From Pseudoalteromonas holothuriae (lineage in GTDB: Bacteria > Pseudomonadota > Gammaproteobacteria > Enterobacterales > Alteromonadaceae), in the NCBI RefSeq assembly GCF_945859825.1, contig NZ_CAMAPC010000002.1, positions 310,001-374,000 of the forward strand: 64,000 nt of DNA. Direction: 5' to 3'. Both the position numbers and the translations under genes were made by a program. The notes beneath the pieces are model-generated. The model ran no database searches. It saw nothing but the letters and a program-made list of their open reading frames with translations, and was not told the DNA's origin. Below, one piece after another: positions 54,146 through 63,072 of the stretch. The stretch's first letter is position 1. Every line of letters starts with the position of its first letter.

Positions 54146-54628
54146 AGCCTGTAGTACCAAAAGTAATCGTAAGTCTAACTCGAATTGGTGGTAGTTAGGC
54201 TCCATATGGCAGCAAAGCTGATAGAATGCTTTGTTATGATCCTTTTCTTTAAAGTGTGCAAGCTCATGCACAACCAGTACTTTTAAGAGCGCTTCAGGTG
54301 CATTTTTTAATTGCTCAGCAATGGCTATTTCATGCTTGGCTTTTAATTTACCACCGTGTTGATGGCTTTTAAAAGTATGCGTGCCCAATGCATTTTTCAC
54401 CAAATCCGTTTGTTTTTTGTACTTAACGCTGTTTAAGTTCGGTGCATTTTTCAGGTAGCGCTGCTTGAGCTGGTTAGTATATTCGTATAATAATTTTTCA
54501 CTTTTTAACTGGTGAGCCTCAGGGTACTTATTTTTAAAATATTGCTCAATTTGACCACTTTTAATGAGTTGTTGAACTTGAGCTTGAATATGCTCAGGAT
54601 AGTGAAGAAAATAGTGTGAAAAATCCAT
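54125..54628 (-). CDS. YgjP-like zinc metallopeptidase
   Basis: 167 residues. The family signature HELAHFKEKDHNKAFYQLCCHMEPNY (zinc site HExxH plus the distal His) identifies the YgjP/DUF45 group of cytoplasmic metallopeptidases related to SprT and WLM proteins. The N-terminal half is basic and Lys-rich. The substrate is unknown. The 3' end overlaps the end of the flippase gene by 21 bases. Confidence 0.88.
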   Translation of the reverse strand: MDFSHYFLHYPEHIQAQVQQLIKSGQIEQYFKNKYPEAHQLKSEKLLYEYTNQLKQRYLKNAPNLNSVKYKKQTDLVKNALGTHTFKSHQHGGKLKAKHEIAIAEQLKNAPEALLKVLVVHELAHFKEKDHNKAFYQLCCHMEPNYHQFELDLRLLLVLQALQLSFY

Positions 54629-54707
54629 GGTCTCATTTATGGTACGGGTATCATCATTTCATTATAATGTAATTAAATAATAAACACGATGGAACAGGGA
54701 ATTTAGG

Positions 54708-55118
54708 ATGTATCAAGCAAGTTGTCTATGTGGCAAAGTACAAATTCAAATTGATGGAGCCATAAGCGACATTATTCATTGCCATTGCTCTTTATGCCGT
54801 AAGTCTTCAGGCACCGCTTTTGCGACGAACGGTTTTGTAAATACGGATGAATTGCATATTGTTAGCGGGCAAGAGTATATAAAGTTTTTTGAGTTCAAAT
54901 TGGGCAGGAAACGTCATTTTTGCGCTCATTGTGCAAGCCCATTATTTAGTTCAAATAGTGACTTGCCGGATAAACTGCGCTTACGGTTAGGTATATTGGA
55001 CTCAAATATCAATGAGCGACCTATGTCTCATAACTTTGTTACAAGTCAAGCTAATTGGGAAGACCTTGATGCAGGTTTACCAAGGTATGAGACATTTGAG
55101 CCGTCTCGAATGAAGTGA
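54708..55118 (+). CDS. GFA family zinc protein
   Basis: 136 residues, Mss4-like fold. Zinc ligands: SCLCGKV (CxC), CHCSLCRKSSG and FCAHCASPLF. The family was named after a glutathione-dependent formaldehyde-activating enzyme, but most members, including this one, have no proven activity. Its start is at 54708, with AGGGAA about ten bases upstream. Confidence 0.88.
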   Translation: MYQASCLCGKVQIQIDGAISDIIHCHCSLCRKSSGTAFATNGFVNTDELHIVSGQEYIKFFEFKLGRKRHFCAHCASPLFSSNSDLPDKLRLRLGILDSNINERPMSHNFVTSQANWEDLDAGLPRYETFEPSRMK

Positions 55119-55131
55119 CTCTAATCGCAGG

Positions 55132-55980
55132 TCATAAAAAGCTAGTTTGTTGTGGTTGCTGCAGCGCAGGGAATAAGCCTAACTGTACCTCTGCTCGGTT
55201 GAGATCAGCGACAAACTGCTTGGCAAGTAACGGCGCATCGTAGTTATCTGCGGTATGAAAAAATACATATGGTGTTTTACCCTCATCAAGCCACAGGTTT
55301 ATTTTTTTCAGCCAAGGAGCATAAAATTGGCGATTGGCTTGTAAATCAGAGCAACCCACGTAGCGCAAAACAGGCGCATTGCCTGTTGCAATTACATGAA
55401 GTGGCACTTTGGGCTTTTTACTCTGTGCATCAATGATTGCTGGGGTAGAGGGTAGCTCACTGAACAGCGGACGGGTGTCCATCATAATACGGTTGTATTG
55501 GTGAGCCATTAAAAATTGATTAAAGCGTCGCTCGTTATCAGCTTTGTCAAAAAAGCCTAAATGCCTAATTTCTATACCTAAGGGTAACTCACTAGGTAAC
55601 CACTGACAGAAGTTTTCGATATTGTGCTGATATTCAGGTCCACAAGCTTTGGGTAATTGCAGCATTATTTGGCCTATTTTATCAAACATAGGCTCAAATA
55701 AAGTGAGCCAGCTTCTTAGTTCCTGCTGACAGTTTTGTAGCGCGAGCTCATGAGAAAATCGCTTGGGTACTTTAAAGGTGAACTTGAAGTCATCTGGTAC
55801 ATCTGAGCGCCATTTTTGTATAGAAGAGGGCTTTGGAGCGGCATAAAAGCTGGTATTACCTTCAACCGAATTAAATATTTGCGCATACTCGCTAAGCATT
55901 TGTGCGTTTTGGCAATGAGAAGAGAAAAAGCGACCTTTCCAATGTGTTGAGCTCCACTGTGGGCAGCCAAGATATAACAT
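55132..55980 (-). CDS. DUF72 (YecE) family protein
   Basis: 282 residues. TIM-barrel DUF72 protein: LYLGCPQWSSTHWKGRFFSSH, FNSVEGNTSFYAAP, FKFTFKVPKRFSHE, LPLGIEIRH and YVFFHTADNYDAPLLAKQF are the family blocks. The function is unknown. It is convergent with the GFA gene with 13 bases between them. No Shine-Dalgarno is obvious. Confidence 0.9.
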   Translation of the reverse strand: MLYLGCPQWSSTHWKGRFFSSHCQNAQMLSEYAQIFNSVEGNTSFYAAPKPSSIQKWRSDVPDDFKFTFKVPKRFSHELALQNCQQELRSWLTLFEPMFDKIGQIMLQLPKACGPEYQHNIENFCQWLPSELPLGIEIRHLGFFDKADNERRFNQFLMAHQYNRIMMDTRPLFSELPSTPAIIDAQSKKPKVPLHVIATGNAPVLRYVGCSDLQANRQFYAPWLKKINLWLDEGKTPYVFFHTADNYDAPLLAKQFVADLNRAEVQLGLFPALQQPQQTSFL

Positions 55981-56152
55981 GTGATTGCATTTACCGTGCT
56001 CTAAGATGGCAATAGTGTAATAAAGATGGCGAATTTTAGAAACTAAATCATATCTAGGATGACATTGTGAGCCGGAATTTTATATAATTGGCGATAATTT
56101 TTCATATTAATGCCAGTTACCTTGCCTTGTGTAACTGAGACACAGGAATACT

Positions 56153-57928
56153 ATGCGCTCAATATATTGCGGAAATTTAAATAAAAGCAACGTCGAACAA
56201 GAAGTAGAATTATGCGGTTGGATCAACAAACGCCGAGACCTTGGTGGTTTAATCTTTATTGACTTGCGCGACCGTGAAGGCCTAGTGCAGGTTGTATTTG
56301 ACCCTGAAGTAGAAGGGTTAATGGATACTGCAAACACATTACGCCAAGAGTTTTGTGTGCAAGTTAAAGGTATTGTACGTGCTCGCCCTGACAGCCAAGT
56401 TAACAAAGATATGGCAACGGGTGAAGTTGAAATTTTAGGTACTGCGCTAACTATTGTTAACCGCTCAGAGCCATTGCCACTTGACTTTAACCAACAAAAC
56501 TCAGAAGAGCGCCGCCTTAAATACCGTTACTTAGACCTACGTCGTTTAGAGATGAGTGATCGTATTAAATTACGTGCAAAAGCAAGTAGTTTTGTGCGCC
56601 GCTTCTTAGATAGTAATGATTTCTTAGATATTGAAACGCCAGTATTGACTAAAGCAACGCCAGAAGGTGCGCGCGACTATTTAGTGCCAAGTCGTGTACA
56701 CAAAGGTAGCTTTTACGCGCTGCCTCAGTCACCTCAGTTGTTTAAGCAATTATTAATGATGTCTGGTTTTGACCGTTATTATCAAATTGTAAAATGTTTC
56801 CGTGATGAAGACTTACGTGCAGACCGTCAACCAGAATTCACACAAATAGATATTGAAACTTCATTTATGAGCTCTGATCAGGTGCGCGCTATGACTGAGC
56901 AACTCATTTGCGAGATGTGGCAGGAGCTACTAGAGGTTGATTTAGGTCAGTTTCCTGTAATGGCTTACAGTGAAGCAATGCGTCGCTTTGGCTCAGATAA
57001 GCCAGACTTGCGTAACCCAATGGAGCTAGTAGACGTAGCTGATTTGGTCAAAGATGTTGAGTTTAAAGTATTGTCTGGCCCGGCAAATGATGAAAAAGGC
57101 CGCGTAGCTGTTCTAACTGTACCAGGTGGTGCGAAGTTATCTCGTAAGCAAATTGATGAATACACTAAATTTGTAGGTATCTACGGTGCGAAAGGTTTAG
57201 CTTGGATGAAGGTTAATGACCGTGATGCCGGCGTTGAAGGCGTACAGTCACCTATCGCTAAATTCTTAAATGAAGAAGTGATCAATGCATTGCTAGAGCG
57301 CACCAATGCACAAACTGGTGATATTATTCTATTTGGTGCTGACAAGCGTAACGTTGTTAACGAAGCCATGGGCGCACTACGTCTGAAAGTAGGCTTAGAT
57401 CTTGAACTCACTGACTTGAATAAATGGGCGCCATTGTGGGTTGTTGACTTCCCAATGTTTGAAGAAGACGATGAAGGTACGTTGCATGCGGTACATCATC
57501 CATTTACTGCACCTAAAGATATTACAGCTGCCGAGTTAGAAGCAAACCCAGCAGTGGCGATTTCTGATGCGTACGATATGGTATTAAACGGATATGAAGT
57601 AGGTGGTGGTTCGGTACGTATTCACAACAGTGAGATGCAACAAGCCGCATTCAGAATTTTGGGCATTGATGAGCAAGAGCAACAAGACAAGTTTGGCTTC
57701 TTACTCGATGCTCTAAAATATGGCACGCCACCTCATGCTGGTTTAGCATTTGGTCTAGACCGTTTAGTGATGTTGCTATGCGGAACAGATAATATTCGTG
57801 ATGTTATTGCATTCCCTAAAACAACTCAGGCGTCGTGCTTGATGACTAACGCGCCGAGCATTGCTAACCCTGATGCGCTTAAAGAGCTTGCAATAAGCGT
57901 AGAAAAGGCAAAGCTAGAGAGCGAATAA
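56153..57928 (+). CDS. aspS: Aspartyl-tRNA synthetase
   Basis: 591 residues (E. coli 590). Class II synthetase with N-terminal OB-fold anticodon domain ([46 protein letters not shown]), motif 1 ([23 protein letters not shown]), motif 2 ([20 protein letters not shown]), the bacterial GAD insertion, and motif 3 ([17 protein letters not shown]). It charges tRNA-Asp. Single gene ended by a strong hairpin. Confidence 0.98.
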   Translation: MRSIYCGNLNKSNVEQEVELCGWINKRRDLGGLIFIDLRDREGLVQVVFDPEVEGLMDTANTLRQEFCVQVKGIVRARPDSQVNKDMATGEVEILGTALTIVNRSEPLPLDFNQQNSEERRLKYRYLDLRRLEMSDRIKLRAKASSFVRRFLDSNDFLDIETPVLTKATPEGARDYLVPSRVHKGSFYALPQSPQLFKQLLMMSGFDRYYQIVKCFRDEDLRADRQPEFTQIDIETSFMSSDQVRAMTEQLICEMWQELLEVDLGQFPVMAYSEAMRRFGSDKPDLRNPMELVDVADLVKDVEFKVLSGPANDEKGRVAVLTVPGGAKLSRKQIDEYTKFVGIYGAKGLAWMKVNDRDAGVEGVQSPIAKFLNEEVINALLERTNAQTGDIILFGADKRNVVNEAMGALRLKVGLDLELTDLNKWAPLWVVDFPMFEEDDEGTLHAVHHPFTAPKDITAAELEANPAVAISDAYDMVLNGYEVGGGSVRIHNSEMQQAAFRILGIDEQEQQDKFGFLLDALKYGTPPHAGLAFGLDRLVMLLCGTDNIRDVIAFPKTTQASCLMTNAPSIANPDALKELAISVEKAKLESE

Positions 57929-57949
57929 CCATCACCTTTTTTATTAATC

Positions 57950-57976
57950 AAAAAGCGACTTAAGTCGCTTTTTTTA
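57950..57976. terminator. Terminator of aspS
   Basis: AAAAAGCGAC-TTAA-GTCGCTTTTTTT. Confidence 0.92.
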
Positions 57977-58030
57977 TACTTAAAATACAGTTAATATCAA
58001 TTCGCATAATTAAGGATGAGGGTAGAGCGA

Positions 58031-58498
58031 ATGGAGTTTATATTCTTAGCTGATAAAGTTGACGCGAAGTGGCAGTTGGCAAAATGGTATTTTGAGCAAT
58101 GGGGAGATATTATAGAAGAGGGTTCTCTTGAGTTGTTTAATCAAAAGCTTGATGATTACTTAAATCGTGATTGTATACCTTTAGTTATATTGGCTGTTGA
58201 TGCGGGTAATGTAATTGGTGCCGCACAATTAAAGTATCATGAAATGTCGATATTCCCAAAAAGAGCGCATTGGCTAGGTGGTGTGTATGTTATCCCTCCT
58301 GCTCGTGGCAAACATGTTGCGTCAGCTCTTGTTAATCAAGCCGAAAGCATTGCACATGGACTGGGTGTGAGTCAATTGTACCTACAAACAGAGGCACTAG
58401 ATGGCGGCTTATATGCGGGCCTTGGCTGGCAAGGTATTGAGAAAGTAAACTACCGAGGTGTTGATGTTTTGGTTATGTCTAAAGCACTTAATCAATAA
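58031..58498 (+). CDS. GNAT family N-acetyltransferase
   Basis: 155 residues from the ATG at 58031, which has GAGGG nine bases upstream; an ATG five codons earlier is too close to its AAGG. The acetyl-CoA binding motif is VYVIPPARGKHVASALVNQAESIAHGLG, and LYLQTEALDGGLYAGLGWQGIE is the usual C-terminal part. The substrate is unknown. Confidence 0.85.
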   Translation: MEFIFLADKVDAKWQLAKWYFEQWGDIIEEGSLELFNQKLDDYLNRDCIPLVILAVDAGNVIGAAQLKYHEMSIFPKRAHWLGGVYVIPPARGKHVASALVNQAESIAHGLGVSQLYLQTEALDGGLYAGLGWQGIEKVNYRGVDVLVMSKALNQ

Positions 58499-58620
58499 AT
58501 ACAATAGCTATTTGGTATTATGACTTTTGTTATTTACGTTCGTTTAATTAGGTTTCGTGATTAGGTCGCTGGTGGGCTATGCTTTATTGATATTATTGTG
58601 CCGATCAAGGGACATCATAA

Positions 58621-59397
58621 ATGCACTATTTCTTTTGTTTCATGTGGTTAATTACTTTAGCATTATTGAGTTATGCGCCTGCATTTGCAACAACAAGAAT
58701 TGTGATCGCCTCAGGTGAGTTTGCTGACCTTACCTCTCAAAAAGCTCCAAATGGTGGGTATATTAACCATTTGATTGTAGAAGCATTTAATACGCAGGGC
58801 ATTAATGTCAAAGTAGAGTATTTGCCCTGGAAGCGCAATTATCATTTGTCAAAATTGGGTAAGTACTCTGCATCATCTTTTTGGACTTGTTACCGTTCGC
58901 ACCAAGTTGACTTTTTGTGCAGCGAGCCAATCTACTCAGGGAATATGTATCTATATTATTTGAAAAGCCGTCCTATCGGTGACTGGAGTACATTACGTGA
59001 TTTGGAAGGGAGTGTCTTTGGTATCACTCTTGGTTACGAATATACAGAAGCGTTTTGGCAAGCAGTAGATTCTGGTGTTTTAACAGCGAATGTAGCGAGT
59101 ACTGATGAGCAAAATCTTGGAATGTTACTAAAAGGGCGTGTAGATGTGGTTGTTTCTTCACCTTATGCGATGGATTGGATGCTAAAAAATCACCCTGACA
59201 AAACACTAAGTAAACTCGTTATTCGCCACACCAAAGCATTATTTCCTTTTACCACGCATTTATTATTTCCAAAATCTTTATCTAGCAGCAAACAACTAAA
59301 GCAAAGCTTTAATAAAGGGCTCACAGAGGTTAAATTATCTGGGCAGTGGGATAAATATTGGCACGCACTACTTCGTGGAGCTTATAACCATGAGTAA
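58621..59397 (+). CDS. Periplasmic solute-binding protein, family 3-like
   Basis: 258 residues. A signal peptide (MHYFFCFMWLITLALLSYAPAFA) precedes a type 3 amino-acid-binding fold: GYINHLIVEAFNTQGINVKVEYLPWKRNYHLSKLGKY and LRDLEGSVFGITLGYEYTEAF, LLKGRVDVVVSSPYAMDWML. No ABC permease or ATPase is nearby. Such orphan proteins are common in Alteromonadales and may act in sensing rather than uptake. The ligand is unknown. Confidence 0.82.
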   Translation: MHYFFCFMWLITLALLSYAPAFATTRIVIASGEFADLTSQKAPNGGYINHLIVEAFNTQGINVKVEYLPWKRNYHLSKLGKYSASSFWTCYRSHQVDFLCSEPIYSGNMYLYYLKSRPIGDWSTLRDLEGSVFGITLGYEYTEAFWQAVDSGVLTANVASTDEQNLGMLLKGRVDVVVSSPYAMDWMLKNHPDKTLSKLVIRHTKALFPFTTHLLFPKSLSSSKQLKQSFNKGLTEVKLSGQWDKYWHALLRGAYNHE

Positions 59398-59430
59398 TGG
59401 CAGTCTTGTTTAATTGTACTTAGAGAGAGA

Positions 59431-59763
59431 ATGAAAACTATCAAGGACTTACCCGGATTAGGGGAGAAATCAGAGCAGGTGCTGCTTAGTGTTGGCATTG
59501 ATTCAATACAAGCTCTTCGCCAGCTAGGTGCCGTTCATGCTTTTATTAAAGTGAAGAAATCAAACTCGACGAAGCCAAGTATGAATCTTTTATATGCTCT
59601 AGTCGGCGCGCTTGAGGGGCACCATTGGTTATCTGTAGCTAAAACGCAAAAGGCTGAATTACTCATGCTACTCGAAGAGTACGAGGAATTTGAGCAGTTA
59701 TTTAAGACCAATGACGAGCCTTTCACACTCGAGCAGTTAATAAATAGCGCCAAGCACAAATAG
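59431..59763 (+). CDS. Stand-alone TfoX C-terminal domain protein
   Basis: 110 residues, SD AGAGAGAG. The sequence IKDLPGLGEKSEQVLLSVGIDSIQALRQLGAVHAFIKVKKS... is the TfoX_C domain (a helix-hairpin-helix-like helical domain), here without the N-terminal domain of the competence regulator TfoX/Sxy. The function is unknown. It lies just ahead of ruvCAB on the same strand with a LexA-like site between them. Confidence 0.85.
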   Translation: MKTIKDLPGLGEKSEQVLLSVGIDSIQALRQLGAVHAFIKVKKSNSTKPSMNLLYALVGALEGHHWLSVAKTQKAELLMLLEEYEEFEQLFKTNDEPFTLEQLINSAKHK

Positions 59764-59784
59764 ATCGGTATGTCGTACATGTCA

Positions 59785-59800
59785 CTGGTAATCCATACAG
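59785..59800. promoter_or_regulatory. LexA-like box before ruvCAB
   Basis: CTGG-TAATCCAT-ACAG inside CACTGG...ACAGTA, one mismatch from CTGT-N8-ACAG. The SOS-regulated E. coli ruvAB box also begins CTGG. Confidence 0.6.
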
Positions 59801-59843
59801 TATTTTGGCATTATGCACTTAAACTAATTGTAGAGTGAATGTA

Positions 59844-60365
59844 TTGGCAGTAATTTTAGGTATCGACCCAGGTTCTCGTTTTACCGGTTATGGTGTTCTT
59901 GCACACCAAGGGTCAAACTTTAACTATCTTGGTAGTGGCTGTATTAAGCTAGGGGAGCATGACTTTCCTACTCGGCTGAAAATGATTTACCAAGGTGTTA
60001 GCCAACTTATAGAACAGTTCTCACCTAATAGTTTTGCTATTGAGCAAGTATTTATGGCACATAACCCAGACTCCGCATTAAAATTAGGTCAAGCTAGAGG
60101 AGCTGCGATTGTTGCTGCTACCATGCAAGACGTACCCGTCAGTGAATATTCTGCTCGTCAAGTGAAGCAAGCTGTAGTAGGCACTGGTGGTGCACAAAAA
60201 TCTCAAGTACAAGAAATGGTGAAGCGGTTATTAAAATTGCCAGGCACACCACAGGCAGATGCAGCTGATGCTTTGGCGATAGCTATCTGTCATGCTCATT
60301 CAGAACAAAACTTAATTCGCCTTGCTGGCAGTGCAACAAAAACCGTACGACGAAGACTTAGATAG
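59844..60365 (+). CDS. ruvC: Holliday junction resolvase RuvC
   Basis: 173 residues from a TTG at 59844, giving [19 protein letters not shown], which aligns with the E. coli start [15 protein letters not shown] lies nine bases upstream. A GTG three codons earlier (59835) is the alternative. RuvC cleaves Holliday junctions as a dimer. Acidic catalytic residues: D in GIDPGS, E in [11 protein letters not shown], and the [12 protein letters not shown] pair. It is first in ruvC-ruvA-ruvB, with 8 bases to ruvA. Confidence 0.96.
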   Translation: MAVILGIDPGSRFTGYGVLAHQGSNFNYLGSGCIKLGEHDFPTRLKMIYQGVSQLIEQFSPNSFAIEQVFMAHNPDSALKLGQARGAAIVAATMQDVPVSEYSARQVKQAVVGTGGAQKSQVQEMVKRLLKLPGTPQADAADALAIAICHAHSEQNLIRLAGSATKTVRRRLR

Positions 60366-60373
60366 GAATAAAC

Positions 60374-60991
60374 ATGATTGGAAGACTCTGTGGTGTATTA
60401 TTAGAAAAACAACCACCGGAAATTTTGCTAGATGTGTCAGGGGTGGGGTACGAGGTACAAATGCCTATGACCTGCTTTTATGAGTTACCCAATGTGGGTG
60501 AGCAAGCTGCTATATATACGCATTTTGTAGTACGCGAAGATGCACAGCTCCTGTTTGGCTTCAATCATAAAAAAGAGCGTGCTTTGTTTCGTGAGCTAAT
60601 CAAAGCGAATGGTGTTGGACCTAAACTTGGGTTAGCTATTTTATCGGGTATGTCTGCAGAGCAATTTATTCAATGTGTTAACAGTGAAGATGCTACAACT
60701 TTAGTAAAAATACCCGGTGTAGGAAAGAAGACAGCAGAGCGCCTAGTACTAGAAATGAAAGATAGGTTAAAAAACTTTGCTAATGATTTACTGACGCCAT
60801 TTAGCGATGCGGCTGTTCTTGAGCCACAAAACAATCCAACTGTTGCAGATACACCCGCAGACGATGCAGTTGCTGCATTGTTAGCATTAGGCTATAAACA
60901 AGCACAAGCATTAAAATCAATAAAAGCAGTGTCGCAACCTAATATGAGCACAGAAGCGTTGATAAAAGAAGCGCTCAAATCAATGATGTAA
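60374..60991 (+). CDS. ruvA: Holliday junction DNA helicase subunit RuvA
   Basis: 205 residues. The tetramer binds four-way junctions and recruits RuvB. Domain I ([31 protein letters not shown]), two helix-hairpin-helix motifs ([17 protein letters not shown] and [19 protein letters not shown]), a flexible linker and the small RuvB-binding domain III ([22 protein letters not shown]) are all present. Middle gene of the ruv operon. Confidence 0.97.
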   Translation: MIGRLCGVLLEKQPPEILLDVSGVGYEVQMPMTCFYELPNVGEQAAIYTHFVVREDAQLLFGFNHKKERALFRELIKANGVGPKLGLAILSGMSAEQFIQCVNSEDATTLVKIPGVGKKTAERLVLEMKDRLKNFANDLLTPFSDAAVLEPQNNPTVADTPADDAVAALLALGYKQAQALKSIKAVSQPNMSTEALIKEALKSMM

Positions 60992-60997
60992 ACTACT

Positions 60998-62002
60998 ATG
61001 ATAGAAGCTGATAGACTAATAGAGCCTGAAGTACAGGGCAATGAAGATGTTGTTGATAGGGCGATTCGCCCTAAATTACTTGCAGATTATACGGGACAGC
61101 AGCATGTTAAAAAACAAATGGAAATTTTTATTGAAGCTGCGCGCAGCCGTGATGAAGCACTGGACCATTTATTGATTTTTGGTCCGCCAGGTTTGGGCAA
61201 AACAACTTTAGCTAATATTGTAGCCAATGAGCTAGGCGTTAATATTAAAACAACTTCAGGGCCAGTATTAGAAAAGGCCGGTGACTTAGCCGCTCTACTT
61301 ACCAATCTTGAACAAGGTGACGTGTTGTTTATTGATGAAATTCACCGCCTAAGCCCACAAGTCGAAGAAATATTATACCCGGCTATGGAAGACTATCAGC
61401 TTGATATAATGATAGGCGAAGGCCCTGCAGCGCGTTCAATAAAGTTAGACTTACCGCCCTTTACATTAATTGGTGCGACCACTCGAGCTGGGTCACTGAC
61501 ATCTCCGCTTAGAGACCGGTTTGGGATTGTACAACGTCTAGAGTTTTACTCTGTAACTGATTTAGCAAAAATCATTGCTCGTTCGGCATTTTACCTAGAT
61601 TTAACCACCAGCCCAGAAGGCGCAGATGAAATCGCAAAGCGCTCTCGTGGTACGCCTCGAATTGCAAACCGTTTATTGCGCCGTGTACGCGATTTTGCAC
61701 AAGTCAAAGGTGATGGCACAGTGTGTGTTGATATTGCTCAACAAGCACTAGAGATGGTTGATGTTGATAAATGTGGTTTTGATTATATGGACCGTAAATA
61801 TTTATTGGCTATCATTGAAAAGTTCACTGGAGGCCCTGTTGGTCTTGATAACCTTGCCGCAGCTATTGGTGAAGAACGTGAAACCATAGAGGATGTTATT
61901 GAACCTTTTTTAATTCAACAAGGGTTTATTCAGCGTACTCCAAGAGGGCGGATCGTTTCAAATGCAGCTTACCTACATTTTGACTTAACACCGCAAGCCT
62001 AG
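60998..62002 (+). CDS. ruvB: Holliday junction branch-migration ATPase RuvB
   Basis: 334 residues. AAA+ motor driving branch migration. Walker [20 protein letters not shown], Walker [13 protein letters not shown], sensor 1 [21 protein letters not shown], arginine finger region [19 protein letters not shown], and a C-terminal winged helix ([15 protein letters not shown]). It starts 6 bases after ruvA. The terminator hairpin overlaps its stop codon. Confidence 0.98.
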   Translation: MIEADRLIEPEVQGNEDVVDRAIRPKLLADYTGQQHVKKQMEIFIEAARSRDEALDHLLIFGPPGLGKTTLANIVANELGVNIKTTSGPVLEKAGDLAALLTNLEQGDVLFIDEIHRLSPQVEEILYPAMEDYQLDIMIGEGPAARSIKLDLPPFTLIGATTRAGSLTSPLRDRFGIVQRLEFYSVTDLAKIIARSAFYLDLTTSPEGADEIAKRSRGTPRIANRLLRRVRDFAQVKGDGTVCVDIAQQALEMVDVDKCGFDYMDRKYLLAIIEKFTGGPVGLDNLAAAIGEERETIEDVIEPFLIQQGFIQRTPRGRIVSNAAYLHFDLTPQA

Positions 62003-62018
62003 CCAATATCTAGGCTTT
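61996..62018 (+). terminator. Hairpin overlapping the ruvB stop
   Basis: AGCCTAG-CCAATAT-CTAGGCT-TT; the stop codon is inside the left arm. T-rich sequence follows but with interruptions, so strength is moderate. Confidence 0.6.
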
Positions 62019-62199
62019 AGACTCCGTTCTTTATTTTTTGAATAATCATTGTGCCTGTACTTTTATTAAAGCATTGATCATTTTATCGAGTTAACTGCGT
62101 TAAAAATAGTTTATGCAGAATAATTTCATACCTAAATCTCTGTCAGGTTATTAAGCCATTTACCTGTCGTAATGTCAGAACATTTATTTCATGTAATTA

Positions 62200-62355
62200 G
62201 GGGCTGTTGATCTTTGCTGTGTGTTTTTGCAGCAGTCATTCGGGTATTTTGGCAAGGCAGAACCTGCGTCGCATAGTTATTCTATGTAAGTCAGGTGATA
62301 ACGTAGAAGTTGAGTGTTACTCGCTTTCAGTGAGTGTTAAGGCTAAGCGTATAGA
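62200..62355 (+). mobile_element. Fragment related to the MITE at 22391
   Basis: GGGGCTGTTGATCTTTGCTG, preceded by TA, aligns with the left end at 22393, and the two share ATAGTTATTYTATGTAAGT about 75-85 bases in. No matching right end (complement of the left terminus) was found before the neighbouring terminator, so this copy is truncated. The right limit is approximate. Confidence 0.55.
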
Positions 62356-62377
62356 CTTGATCACGGTAATTTTAGGC

Positions 62378-62404
62378 AAAAAAAAGCCCGCTAAAAAAGC
62401 GGGC
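62378..62404 (-). terminator. Intrinsic terminator of the candidate small RNA
   Basis: Minus strand: GCCCGC-TTTTTTA-GCGGGC followed by eight T. On the plus strand no T-run follows, so it works only in the minus direction. Confidence 0.88.
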
Positions 62405-62552
62405 AAAACAACAAGTTGAAGGAAGTAATCCAGGGAGTTGATAAATGGGCTTAGGTTTTATCCTTTGCGCATCTACCAAAAGTAATACGAAAAATCAGAA
62501 ATCATATTACTAATAACTGTGCTTTGCATTGCTCATGCTGTTTGCTCAGTAC
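62378..62552 (-). ncRNA. Candidate small RNA, about 175 nt
   Basis: A complete transcription unit on the minus strand: promoter TTGATC-N17-TAATAT (62588-62560), expected start near 62552, and a strong intrinsic terminator (GCCCGC-TTTTTTA-GCGGGC-TTTTTTTT). Internal structure includes a 9-bp stem AGTAATATG/CGTATTACT around a U-rich loop (about 62475-62505) and a GATAAA/TTTATC stem. Only tiny reading frames (8 and 10 codons) without ribosome sites are inside. It does not resemble 6S RNA, Spot 42, GcvB, CsrB or tmRNA as I know them. Confidence 0.6.
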
Positions 62553-62559
62553 AGGGTGT

Positions 62560-62588
62560 ATATTAAAGTGGATTTTAAATTTGATCAA
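62560..62588 (-). promoter_or_regulatory. Sigma-70 promoter of the candidate small RNA
   Basis: Minus strand: -35 TTGATC (62588-62583), 17-base spacer, -10 TAATAT (62565-62560). Confidence 0.65.
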
Positions 62589-62746
62589 ACTAGAAAAATT
62601 TAACTTTCAAATAAAAAAAACTAATACCAAAGGTGTTTGCGTGATTTTATTTTTTGCTAAATCAAGTGTTATAAATTGTTATGACATTGTTTTAATTGAG
62701 TTTTTATTTAAAGCTTATTTTCTGTAATTATTAGTTTATTTGTTGT

Positions 62747-62765
62747 TAATTGGTATTACCAATTA
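62747..62765. promoter_or_regulatory. PdhR-type (GntR family) operator
   Basis: TAATTGGT-ATT-ACCAATTA is a perfect 8-bp inverted repeat matching the PdhR/LldR-type operator ATTGGTNNNACCAAT. It lies about 310 bases before tolQ and about 160 bases upstream of the minus-strand small-RNA promoter. Confidence 0.55.
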
Positions 62766-63072
62766 GTATTTGAGGGTTTATTCGTGATTTTTGCATAAAG
62801 ACTATGATTTATGCAGTTACTAGTAATAAATAAGCACTTATAATTGGCTTTAAAATAAGGATACTAATCCTTTTGGATTAAAATGATAGGGTGATTTCAG
62901 TGGGAGTTATGTTTTTACGCACTTTGTCGTCAAATAGCTGTAATTCATGGTAATGAGATTGTAAGCGCGGGCATGTGTGAGTAAACTAACTGAACCTTTA
63001 TAGTCGCTTATAGTCAATTGAGTGAAGTTGCAGGTAAAATAGCCAAAAAACAATCGTTAGGAGTATAATTAA

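Larger units (their letters stand above)
62003..63072. other. One-kilobase intergenic region between ruvB and tolQ
   Basis: No convincing protein gene on either strand. It holds, left to right: a MITE-related left end (62200 to about 62355), an intrinsic terminator read on the minus strand (62378-62404), a candidate small RNA (62378-62552) with its promoter (62560-62588), a PdhR-type operator (62747-62765), an 8-bp inverted repeat TGCATAAA/TTTATGCA (62792-62815), and a short stem AAGGAT/ATCCTT near 62860. In many relatives ybgC precedes tolQ; it is absent here. Confidence 0.6.

Noticed and set aside
62207-62419. Plus-strand frame of 70 codons in the ruvB-tolQ gap
   Set aside because: It runs through the MITE-related repeat and the minus-strand terminator; the Lys-rich end is just the terminator stem read in the other direction.
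62460-62500. Ten-codon minus-strand frame (MISDFSYYFW) inside the candidate small RNA, considered as a leader peptide
   Set aside because: No ribosome site and no gene downstream on that strand that could be attenuated.
62524-62727. Plus-strand frame of 67 codons overlapping the small-RNA promoter
   Set aside because: AT-rich, low-complexity translation, no Shine-Dalgarno, no known family.
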